Below are positions 41,179 through 47,586 of a stretch of DNA of 47,586 nt, piece after piece. The notes under the pieces were generated by a model. The model was not told the DNA's origin. It worked only from the letters and a program-made list of their open reading frames with translations, and did no database searches. The position numbers and the translations under genes are program-made. Origin of the DNA: Bacteroidales bacterium (GTDB lineage Bacteria; Bacteroidota; Bacteroidia; Bacteroidales; UBA10428); contig DATGXG010000040.1 in NCBI GenBank assembly GCA_035299085.1, positions 1-47,586 on the forward strand, given 5' to 3'. The first letter of the stretch is position 1. The number at the start of each line of letters is the position of its first letter.

Positions 41179-41745
41179 GATAAAATCCTGTTCGGTATTA
41201 ACATTCAAAAACATCGGCCGGCTGCTTCCCGTGTGAATCAACGTGTATGTCGATTGCATAATGAAATCCCGCATGCTGTATTGTCCTTCCGACAAACAAC
41301 GGTTTAATCCATCTATAACTCTTTTATTATATAATGCGCACAATGGCTCGAGGCTTCCGTCTTCATGTACAGGAACAACTACATCGTAACCGGCTTTCCT
41401 GTCAAGCATACTGCGCATGAAACCCGGGTCAATGAGCGGCATATCGCACGATAAAACAAGGTTCCATTCTGTTATAGAGTGTAAAAGGGCCGTCCAGATC
41501 CCAGCCATTGATGCGTTTATTGAAAACTCATCGGGGAATACTTCACAACCTGTGAATGCATATTCGGTCTTATTTGCACTGATGATAACTTTTGAACATA
41601 CCTGACTGAGTAATGAAACAGCATGAGTTACAAGAGGCATCCCCTTGTATAGCAACAGGGCTTTGTCGGTTCCCATGCGACTGCTTTTGCCACCGGCAAG
41701 AACGATACCGGTTATCCTTTCATTTCCCGTGCTTGTCAATTCCAT
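41161..41745 (-). CDS. mobA: Molybdenum cofactor guanylyltransferase MobA
   Basis: Protein of 194 residues. ITGIVLAGGKSSRMGTDKALLLYKG is the GTP-binding signature of MobA-type NTP transferases; VFPDEFSINASMAGIWTALL corresponds to the DxxxxxGPLAG segment (GP replaced by AS), and LVLSCDMPLIDP holds the Mg-binding Asp. MobA attaches GMP to molybdopterin-Mo for DMSO-reductase-family enzymes. The start overlaps the MOSC-MogA coding end by 26 bp. Its presence suggests the cell has MGD-type molybdoenzymes, none of which is in the window. Confidence 0.92.
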   Translation of the reverse strand: MELTSTGNERITGIVLAGGKSSRMGTDKALLLYKGMPLVTHAVSLLSQVCSKVIISANKTEYAFTGCEVFPDEFSINASMAGIWTALLHSITEWNLVLSCDMPLIDPGFMRSMLDRKAGYDVVVPVHEDGSLEPLCALYNKRVIDGLNRCLSEGQYSMRDFIMQSTYTLIHTGSSRPMFLNVNTEQDFILLNKS

Positions 41746-42658
41746 AAAGCATCATCAGTGAGTGCTCCATTGTCGGCAATATTTCGGCCATGTATTCACG
41801 TACGGCCTTGGGACTTCCCGGAAGGGCATAGATAAGGCTTTTCCCTGCCACACCGGCAATACTGCGGCTCAGCAAGGCATTTGGAAACTGCATGCCGTAT
41901 TTTACTCGGATCAGTTCCATGATACCCGGTATTTCCTTAACGAGCATCGGCTTTAGCACTTCAGGTGTGATATCGCGTGGACCAATGCCGGTACCACCTG
42001 TAGTAATGATGAAATCAGCTTTGCCTGTAATATGCCCGCTTAAAAGCTCTTTTAGTACATCCGCTTCATCCGGGATAATTTTAAGTTCGAAAGATACAGG
42101 CCTGCCGGTTGATTCAAGATATTTCCGCATCATTTCATGAATTGCCGGTCCGCTTTCATCGGCATATTCTCCGGAATATGCTCGGTCACTCAGAGTGACA
42201 ATCTTAACAACAAGAGTTTTGGGCTCGTAAATCAGCTCATTACCCGGCCTCAGGGTACCACCACGGATTACACGACAGAATATGCCTTCACGGGGCATCA
42301 CGCAATCCCCGGTTTGCCTGAATATGGCACAGTTGTCGCCATGACATTTCTTCCCTATCTGGGTTACCTGTAATTCGAGGTCACCGCTTGTCAGCCTGTC
42401 GAGGGGGTGCATTGAAAACAACGGATAACCCAACGTGGTGATATTCTCTGCGAATTCACCAAAATGATAAGGTCTGCCGAAGGCCTGATTCATTTTTTCA
42501 ATGCTTTCGAGCCCCAGCAGGCTGACCTGCCTGTGCCAAGAACCGGCATGGGCATCGCTCACTATGCCTTTATCATTAAGCTCAATCTTTTCAACCGGTT
42601 CTTTGACCGTTCCTTTCTGTTTCGAAATGTTTACCGAAACAACTTTGATAGGTTCCAT
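41720..42658 (-). CDS. Fusion of MOSC domain and molybdopterin adenylyltransferase (MogA/MoaB)
   Basis: Protein of 312 residues from the ATG at 42658. Residues about 1-160 are a MOSC domain: VSVNISKQKGTVKEPVEKIELNDKGIVSDAHAG, HFGEFAENITTLG, DLELQVTQIGKKCH and the Cys in GIFCRVIRGG. Residues about 165-312 are MogA/MoaB: VTLSDRAYSGEYADESGPAI, ADFIITTGGTGIGPRDITPE and YALPGSPKAV. MogA adenylates molybdopterin before MoeA inserts Mo; MOSC domains handle sulfur of the Mo cofactor. The two halves would sit in consecutive or competing steps. It starts 1 bp after the moaC stop and overlaps mobA. An earlier ATG at 42691 lies inside moaC and is not used. Confidence 0.92.
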   Translation of the reverse strand: MEPIKVVSVNISKQKGTVKEPVEKIELNDKGIVSDAHAGSWHRQVSLLGLESIEKMNQAFGRPYHFGEFAENITTLGYPLFSMHPLDRLTSGDLELQVTQIGKKCHGDNCAIFRQTGDCVMPREGIFCRVIRGGTLRPGNELIYEPKTLVVKIVTLSDRAYSGEYADESGPAIHEMMRKYLESTGRPVSFELKIIPDEADVLKELLSGHITGKADFIITTGGTGIGPRDITPEVLKPMLVKEIPGIMELIRVKYGMQFPNALLSRSIAGVAGKSLIYALPGSPKAVREYMAEILPTMEHSLMMLYGIDKHGK

Positions 42659-42659
42659 G

Positions 42660-43115
42660 TTATGCAATGATTGCGGATTTTTTCTTTTCAATCAGCCGTA
42701 TGGTAACAATCTCCATTTGCTTATCCACTGCTTTGCACATATCATAAACGGTAAGCAGTGCCACGCTAACGGCAGAAAGGGCTTCCATTTCGACACCCGT
42801 TTTGCCCGTGCATGAAACTTCGCTGATGATCTGCACGCCGCCCTCTTCAACGGAGGCGATCACCGAAATATGATCCAGACTGATGTTGTGCGACAGGGGA
42901 ATAAGTGATGACGTTGATTTGGCAGCCTGAACGCCTGCAATTTCAGCAACAGTGAGTACATCGCCTTTTATCATGGCATTATCTTTGACAAGAGCAAGGG
43001 CTTCATCACTGATTTTGATAAATCCCGTGGCCCTGGCAATTCTCTTTACCACAACCTTATTGCCCACATCCACCATGCGGGCTTTTCCTGTTTCGGTTGT
43101 ATGGGATAGCTTCAT
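42660..43115 (-). CDS. moaC: Cyclic pyranopterin monophosphate synthase MoaC
   Basis: Protein of 151 residues. MVDVGNKVVVKRIARATGFI, KGDVLTVAEIAGVQAAKSTSSLIPLSHNI and VSCTGKTGVEMEALSAVSVALLTVYDMCKA are the conserved MoaC blocks, including the Lys, His and Glu of the active site. MoaC turns the MoaA product (3',8-cyclo-GTP) into cyclic pyranopterin monophosphate. Its ATG is separated from moaA by 226 bp filled by a palindromic repeat, but the gene order keeps moaA and moaC functionally linked. Confidence 0.96.
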   Translation of the reverse strand: MKLSHTTETGKARMVDVGNKVVVKRIARATGFIKISDEALALVKDNAMIKGDVLTVAEIAGVQAAKSTSSLIPLSHNISLDHISVIASVEEGGVQIISEVSCTGKTGVEMEALSAVSVALLTVYDMCKAVDKQMEIVTIRLIEKKKSAIIA

Positions 43116-43144
43116 AGTCTGTTTGTCTGTTAGTGTTAGTAAAA
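43116..43144 (+). repeat. Degenerate TCTGTTAG repeat next to moaC
   Basis: TCTGTTTG (43118-43125), TCTGTTAG (43126-43133), TGTTAG follow each other directly outside the moaC start codon. The unit is the same word as in the repeat behind pepT, 42 kb away. Confidence 0.5.
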
Positions 43145-43336
43145 GCCGTCATTGCGAGGAGCTTGACTGATTCTTGATTATAATAATATTTATGGCGACG
43201 AAGCAATCTGCCAGCACAGGAAAACCCTTGCTAAGTGTGACTCTTTTGGCATCGCCCTTCCTGTTCGTGCAGATTGCTTCGTCGCATTTACATACTTCAT
43301 AATGAATTCAATATTCTGGCTCCTCGCAATGACGGC
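43145..43336. repeat. 192-bp nested palindromic repeat element (MITE-like) between moaA and moaC
   Basis: Outer arms 43145-43162 and 43319-43336 are perfect 18-bp complements (GCCGTCATTGCGAGGAGC). Inner arms 43195-43211 and 43269-43285 are perfect 17-bp complements (GCGACGAAGCAATCTGC), and pairing continues imperfectly inward. There is no coding capacity. The words CATTGCGAGGAG and GACGAAGCAATCTG recur in intergenic palindromes of many bacteria. It ends 5 bp before the moaA stop codon. Confidence 0.8.
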
Positions 43337-43341
43337 AGTGT

Positions 43342-44142
43342 TCATCCCCCAATATTATAAAATGCCCCTTTACGGTTAAAGCAGCCTTTCAGTGGTTTGG
43401 CATTGAGCGCTTCTGAAAAAGCTTTCTCAGCACCCAGTTCTCTCACTGAATATTCATTTTCACTGAAAAGACAAGGCTTGATCCTTCCGTTGGCAGTAAG
43501 CCTTAATCGGTTGCAGACAGAACAGTTACCGCCTTCACCGCCTTCAACAATTGAGAACTCACCCGATTTCAGGTCCATTTGCCGTATAAACCTTACTTCC
43601 AATCCCTTTTTATGGGCAAATTCCTTTACCAGATGTGCGTCTTCTTCAGTTGAACTGAGGCCTGTAACACAGTTTATTTTCACTGGTGTCAGTCCTGCTT
43701 CAAGGGCTTTATCTATTCCCCTGTACACATCGGCAATTTCTCCACCCCTGGTGATATAGCTGTACCGCTCAGGATCGGTCGTATCCAGACTTATATTAAC
43801 CCTCTGCAAACCTGCCATTTTAAGCGGCCCGGCGAATTTGTCCAACAGCACGCCGTTTGTCGTCATGGCCAGATCGTTTATACCTTTAACCGACGCCAGC
43901 ATGGCAACCAGATCAACAATTCCTTTTCTGACGAGGGGTTCACCCCCGGTGATCCTGATTTTATCAATACCCATTGATACCGCCACCTCAACCACATTCC
44001 TGATTTCTTCAAAGGAAAGGATATCCTCATGGTTCATCAGCTGAATCCCATCTTCAGGCATACAGTACCGGCAACGCAGGTTACAGCGGTCGGTCACCGA
44101 GATCCTCAGGTAATGAATATGTCGGTTATACTGGTCGTACAT
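43342..44142 (-). CDS. moaA: GTP 3',8-cyclase MoaA, compact form
   Basis: Radical SAM protein of 266 residues from the ATG at 44142. YLRISVTDRCNLRCRYCMPEDG carries the first 4Fe-4S cluster (CxxxCxxC), ITGGEPLVRKGI binds SAM, TTNGVLL and RVNISLDT follow. The second cluster is CSVCNRLRLTANGRIKPC (CxxC-13-C), and the C-terminal double Gly (YNIGG) that MoaA needs is present. Usual MoaA is about 320-340 residues; here roughly 45 residues between RFIRQMDL and the second cluster are absent, with a short GGEGG linker in their place. The start overlaps moeA by 17 bp. Longer frames to 44244 lie in moeA and lack family support. Confidence 0.92.
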   Translation of the reverse strand: MYDQYNRHIHYLRISVTDRCNLRCRYCMPEDGIQLMNHEDILSFEEIRNVVEVAVSMGIDKIRITGGEPLVRKGIVDLVAMLASVKGINDLAMTTNGVLLDKFAGPLKMAGLQRVNISLDTTDPERYSYITRGGEIADVYRGIDKALEAGLTPVKINCVTGLSSTEEDAHLVKEFAHKKGLEVRFIRQMDLKSGEFSIVEGGEGGNCSVCNRLRLTANGRIKPCLFSENEYSVRELGAEKAFSEALNAKPLKGCFNRKGAFYNIGG

Positions 44143-45298
44143 AAACCAATTGACCTTTATAATACTCTGAAATGCCTTCAGGAACTTCCATAATTCCATC
44201 AGCCATAGTGTAAGCCTGGATATGAGCCGAACCGTGGTATTCAAGCGGCAGGGCGGTTCCCTGCCAGGTGATTCTTACAGGAATAAAAAACAGGCTATCC
44301 GATTTTTTCCTTTTGTAAGAGCTTTCAAGGGGCATCAGCATTCTTCTGAGCGGTTCTATGCATCCGGTAAGACGGTTCAGAAGAGGTCTTACAAAAACTT
44401 CAAATATAACGTATGACGAAACGGGGTTTCCGGGAAGACAGGCAATGTACCTGTCCTCTTTGCGGGCAAGCAAAAAGTGTTTGCCCGGCTTCATATTAAG
44501 TCCGTGAAACAATGTTTCGGCACCCAGTTCTTTCAGCACATCAGGAATATAATCATAATCGCCCACCGACACACCACCTGAAACTAAGATTACTTTAAAT
44601 GATTCAAGGGCGGATGAAATGATATGGGAGATTTTATCTTTTTCGTCTTCCACAATTCCCAGGTAACTCGTTATAGCGCCATACTGGATGCATTGTGCAA
44701 GAATCTGGTACCCGTTACTGTTCCTGATCCGGCCGGAACCGGGTTTTACATCCGGTTCGGTGAGTTCCGTTCCGGTTGATATGATGGCCACTTCAGGAGT
44801 TTTATACACCTCAGGCATGATACATCCGGTTGCTGCAAGCATGGCAACATGTGCAGGAAGAAGCTTTGCACCGGCAGGCACAACCACATCACCTTCTCTC
44901 ACATCTTCACCCTGGCAGCAGATATTGCTGCTGCCCGGTTCGACAACACACCGAACGAGGTCACCCTGGATAACGGCATGCTCCTTCATCAGTACAAAAT
45001 CGGCACCTTCCGGAATCATCCCACCCGTCATGATACGCGCACACTGCCCCGGGCCGATTTTCTTCTGAGGTTTTTTGCCGGCAGGAAGCTCCTCAACTAT
45101 CTTGAGAATCCCGGAAAGGTCGGAAAACCGGCAGGCGTAACCATCCATTGCCGACTTATTGAACGGGGGCATATCGGTGTCCGACAATACATTCTTTGCC
45201 AGCACTCTTCCCAGACAGGCGGTTAAATCAACCATTTCAGCTGTAAGCGATACCGGGAGCCGGTTAATTATTTCAAGCGCTTCTTCGTATGATCTCAT
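44126..45298 (-). CDS. moeA: Molybdopterin molybdenumtransferase MoeA
   Basis: Protein of 390 residues. MPPFNKSAMDGYA, GQCARIMTGGMIPEGAD, the long linker region, VAIISTGTELTEP, GRIRNSNGYQI, LVSGGVSVGDYDYIPDVL and KPGKHFLLA, ACLPGNPVSSYVIFEVF are the four MoeA domains in order. MoeA inserts molybdate into adenylated molybdopterin. I chose the ATG at 45298, which overlaps the mobB-like stop as ATGA; an ATG at 45313 would add five residues. It overlaps moaA by 17 bp downstream, so three genes are tightly coupled. Confidence 0.95.
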   Translation of the reverse strand: MRSYEEALEIINRLPVSLTAEMVDLTACLGRVLAKNVLSDTDMPPFNKSAMDGYACRFSDLSGILKIVEELPAGKKPQKKIGPGQCARIMTGGMIPEGADFVLMKEHAVIQGDLVRCVVEPGSSNICCQGEDVREGDVVVPAGAKLLPAHVAMLAATGCIMPEVYKTPEVAIISTGTELTEPDVKPGSGRIRNSNGYQILAQCIQYGAITSYLGIVEDEKDKISHIISSALESFKVILVSGGVSVGDYDYIPDVLKELGAETLFHGLNMKPGKHFLLARKEDRYIACLPGNPVSSYVIFEVFVRPLLNRLTGCIEPLRRMLMPLESSYKRKKSDSLFFIPVRITWQGTALPLEYHGSAHIQAYTMADGIMEVPEGISEYYKGQLVYVRPV

Positions 45299-45813
45299 TT
45301 TCTGAACTGCCATTGATCGTTTTCTGTATATATGTTTTTTTCTTCCGGAATAAAAGCCGTCCCGTTAAAATCCATCCACAAATGATCATATGCTGTTAAC
45401 GGTTCCAGTGAGGCTTTGATTTGTTTCCGGCCGCTTTCATTCACTATCACAAAAAGCCCGGGTTTAATCACATGTCTTAGCCCTCCCGATTCACAAATGA
45501 TATAATGGTTTACCGACAATTCTGACAGCAACGGAACCAGTTCAGTGAGTTCCTTATCATCCGCCATGATATATAATGATTGGAGTGCTCCTGCAGCAAG
45601 CATCCTGGCGCTGTCTTTTCCTGAAGTCCGGCTGTCCTCCTCAACTATTGAAATTCCGTTTGAACCTTCATGTTTATGCGGACTTATCTTGATTGCAACA
45701 ACCGGGGCAATAGCACCAATCCGGCTGATGAGACGGCAGGCAAGCGTTGTTTTGCCTGATTCACGTCCGTTACCTGCAATCAAAAGAATCCGGGGAAAAT
45801 AATAATCTTCCAT
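45295..45813 (-). CDS. MobB-like P-loop protein
   Basis: Protein of 172 residues. ILLIAGNGRESGKTTLACRLI is a Walker A motif (GxxxSGKTT) as in molybdopterin-guanine dinucleotide biosynthesis protein B; KISPHKH and SARMLAAGALQSLYI match the MobB pattern in which a Lys/His-rich strand follows. MobB binds GTP and assists MobA; it is often dispensable. The end of the protein diverges from typical MobB. It lies 2 bp after the TauE stop and overlaps moeA by 4 bp. Confidence 0.75.
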   Translation of the reverse strand: MEDYYFPRILLIAGNGRESGKTTLACRLISRIGAIAPVVAIKISPHKHEGSNGISIVEEDSRTSGKDSARMLAAGALQSLYIMADDKELTELVPLLSELSVNHYIICESGGLRHVIKPGLFVIVNESGRKQIKASLEPLTAYDHLWMDFNGTAFIPEEKNIYTENDQWQFRK

Positions 45814-45815
45814 TT

Positions 45816-46541
45816 TCAGTATACAAACAATTTAATACTGGCCATGAGCAACACGGCTGCAAGAATATATTTCAGTTTTCCCTGCTGAAGCTTTTTGCTT
45901 CCCATCCAGGAGCCGGCTATTCCGCCGAGAATTCCTGTAATAATCCACACAACAAGCCTTTCATCATACTGAAAACCTTTCATCATAATGGCTGCCATAC
46001 CGGATAAAGAATTTAGAAAGATGAACAACGATGAAACGGCAGCAGATTCTTTTACTTTCGCCCAATGAAAAAGAATCAGCAGAGGACTCAGAATAATTCC
46101 CCCTCCTATACCGATCATACCTGAAAAGAAGCCAAGCACGGCTCCGATTAATAGCGCTATGAACACCGGAGGTTCCGAAGGTTTATCGGTTATCGCGCCG
46201 GGCACAAACAACATACGGGCTACTGCAAACAGAAGGAATACCGCCAGTATCATTTCATATACCTGTGGGCGGACAGGAAAAGATGCACCCAGGAAGGCCA
46301 TGGGTACAGATGATACAACAAACGGCAACACGAGCCGCCACTTAAAATAGCCTGCCTTTGTAAAGGCTATGAAAGAAATAGCTGAAACAAAGATGTTGAG
46401 GGTAAGTGAAGTGGATTTCATAAGTACCGGGGCAACACTGAATAGTGCCATTAAAGCAAGATAACCACTGGCTCCGCCGTGGCCCACGGAAGAATAAAGG
46501 AATGCTATTACAAATAGCAATGCAATAAACAGGTATTCCAT
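45816..46541 (-). CDS. TauE/SafE family anion permease
   Basis: Inner-membrane protein of 241 residues with about eight helices in two repeats. Family motifs are SSVGHGGASGYLALM at the start and GFFSGMIGIGGGIILSPLLI in the second half. TauE/SafE proteins export sulfite, sulfoacetate or related anions; some sit beside molybdoenzymes. As first gene of the cofactor run, with 2 bp to the mobB-like gene, it may move a sulfur or oxyanion compound linked to the cofactor; this is inference. A strong ribosome binding site AAGGAGA precedes the ATG by 6-7 bases. Confidence 0.88.
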   Translation of the reverse strand: MEYLFIALLFVIAFLYSSVGHGGASGYLALMALFSVAPVLMKSTSLTLNIFVSAISFIAFTKAGYFKWRLVLPFVVSSVPMAFLGASFPVRPQVYEMILAVFLLFAVARMLFVPGAITDKPSEPPVFIALLIGAVLGFFSGMIGIGGGIILSPLLILFHWAKVKESAAVSSLFIFLNSLSGMAAIMMKGFQYDERLVVWIITGILGGIAGSWMGSKKLQQGKLKYILAAVLLMASIKLFVY

Positions 46542-46680
46542 ACTGATCTCCTTTCCAAATTCAGGAATGACTCCATCGGGAGGCTCAGTCGTTTCCGTCT
46601 GAACCCATCGGTTTTCAGTTCATGTGATTGACATTTAGAAATGAAAACTCGGAGAAACAGCGTAAAAATAAACTATTTTT
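46542..46680 (-). promoter_or_regulatory. Possible structured leader of the molybdenum cofactor operon
   Basis: The minus-strand sequence before TauE shows two hairpins, 46601-46620 (CTGA / TCAG with inner ACC-GAUG-GGU) and 46571-46592 (GAC-TCC-CGAT-GGA-GTC with a 6-nt bulge), each with a CCGATGG loop side, then TTCC/GGAA pairing next to the Shine-Dalgarno. It does not match the Moco riboswitch consensus that I remember. It could be a leader, or only the 3' end of the aldo/keto reductase transcript. Confidence 0.35.
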
Positions 46681-46686
46681 TAATCG

Positions 46687-47547
46687 TCAGGATAATTCGG
46701 GAAAACGTTTTTCGAGATCGAGGAACTGGTCGAGACTTTCAATACCTATTGTAAAGCACGACATATAATCCTGTGCCAGCGCGTACTTAATACATTCATC
46801 CTTGCGGTCGATCAGTTTACCCACACCGAATATTTTCATACCCATGATAACCTTACCGGATTGTTTCATTTGCTTTAAGATGGGTACAACAGTGGGTACC
46901 TTATCGTCCATGGAAACGCCGGCCGGATTGATCCGTGCCAGGTCAATCTGAACCCAGGGAGTTTCAGCGGCGGTTTTAAGGGCTTCCAACGTATGGCATG
47001 AAACGCCGTGTGCTTTAATTATCTTTTTCTGGCGTGCCTGTTCGAGCACTTCCATGGCACCTGCTTTTTCTTTTGGCCAGTCCTTGTTCACCATGCAATG
47101 CAGCAGGAGTATATCAATATAATCGGTGCCCAATTCCTTTCTGAACCTGTCGAGGTCTGCCTTCATTTCTTCTTCGGTGGAAGCGTGGGTTTTGGAAAGG
47201 ATCACAACCTTTTCACGGGGGACCCTTTTCAGAGCCTCTTTCAGGTGCGGATGTGAGCCGTACTGATCAGCTGAATCCCAGAAGATCACTCCCCTGTCAT
47301 AGGCAGCCTGCAGCAAATCAGCCACACCGCTTACACCCAGCTGGCGGGTCTGATTTGAATTCTGTGCCCAGCCGTTTGTTCCGGTTCCCATGGCCATTCT
47401 TGAAACCTGGATACCTGTATCGCCAAGAATAACTTTATCGGATATATACTTTTTACCGGGTTCAGGAACAGCCTTTAAACTCATTGGAGCCATTGCGGCC
47501 ACGCTTGCCGTTACGGCAGCACCCTTGATGAAACTTCTGCGATCCAT
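46687..47547 (-). CDS. Tat-exported aldo/keto reductase family protein
   Basis: Protein of 286 residues. The N-terminus MDRRSFIKGAAVTASVAAMAP is a twin-arginine signal (RRSFIK). The AKR barrel follows: VILGDTGIQVSRMAMGTG, the tetrad Asp and Tyr in FWDSADQYGSHPHLKEAL, the Lys in VILSKTH, the His in DILLLHCM, and GVSCHTLEAL. The usual NADPH-binding C-terminus is partly present (GIESLDQFLDL). Export by Tat suggests a folded, cofactor-loaded periplasmic enzyme, as in many Bacteroidota AKRs of unknown substrate. It lies upstream of TauE by 145 bp on the same strand. Confidence 0.9.
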   Translation of the reverse strand: MDRRSFIKGAAVTASVAAMAPMSLKAVPEPGKKYISDKVILGDTGIQVSRMAMGTGTNGWAQNSNQTRQLGVSGVADLLQAAYDRGVIFWDSADQYGSHPHLKEALKRVPREKVVILSKTHASTEEEMKADLDRFRKELGTDYIDILLLHCMVNKDWPKEKAGAMEVLEQARQKKIIKAHGVSCHTLEALKTAAETPWVQIDLARINPAGVSMDDKVPTVVPILKQMKQSGKVIMGMKIFGVGKLIDRKDECIKYALAQDYMSCFTIGIESLDQFLDLEKRFPELS

Positions 47548-47586
47548 ATGCTTATTCGGGATAGGTTTATGTATTTAAATTTATAA

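Noticed and set aside
43145..43336. Insertion sequence with transposase
   Set aside because: Only palindromic non-coding DNA is present; no transposase frame and no clear target duplication were seen.
46542..46680. Known Moco or SAM riboswitch before TauE
   Set aside because: GACTG and CCCGATG resemble parts of SAM-I, but the remaining conserved core is absent, and the Moco consensus is not met.

Overview
The window looks like a chromosomal piece of a Bacteroidota bacterium, probably Bacteroidales/Marinilabiliales-like. The basis is a SusC/SusD pair, a one-protein hybrid two-component regulator, C-terminal type IX secretion (T9SS) sorting domains, families largely confined to this phylum (DUF4251, DUF3078, SiaC/DUF1987, DUF4832), mostly absent Shine-Dalgarno sequences and several TAnnTTTG promoter elements. 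I saw no rRNA, tRNA, CRISPR array, integrase or transposase.

Region 1 (1-462) is the 3' end of a peptidase T gene. Region 2 (565-22252) is a polysaccharide utilization locus (PUL). It holds a T9SS-exported GH26 mannanase-like enzyme, a GH97 enzyme of the retaining (alpha-galactosidase-like) subgroup, an SdiA-regulated-type lipoprotein, a secreted unknown, an MFS permease, an AraC-type hybrid sensor on the minus strand, then SusC, SusD, GH31, a PKD surface lipoprotein and a large T9SS-exported DUF4874/DUF4832 protein. The enzyme set fits an alpha-galactosylated beta-mannan, with the hybrid sensor switching on the SusC operon; the substrate is inference.

Region 3 (22245-36884) is mixed: mutL, a DUF4251 protein, a sugar/H+ symporter, a YfiR plus TonB-dependent receptor pair, a sugar nucleotidyltransferase, a HAMP-GAF membrane sensor with no output domain, a PatB-like C-S lyase, rsmA, a DUF3078 protein with mscL, a SiaC-like protein with a small Cys-rich protein, a zinc-ribbon protein and a short ssb.

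Region 4 (36884-47547) has a HAD phosphatase, a HIT protein and a small membrane protein, then a long minus-strand run: TauE/SafE permease, mobB-like, moeA, a compact moaA, moaC, a MOSC-MogA fusion and mobA, followed by a Kef-type antiporter, queD-like and yidD. This is most of a molybdenum cofactor pathway, but moaD, moaE and moeB are not in the window. A Tat-exported aldo/keto reductase closes the window.

The most unusual non-coding structures are TAG-ending heptamer repeats that start exactly at three stop codons, an array of four 7+3+7 hairpins with different stems, a perfect 20-bp palindrome beside ssb, a 31-bp inverted repeat between convergent genes, and a 192-bp nested palindrome inside the cofactor operon.
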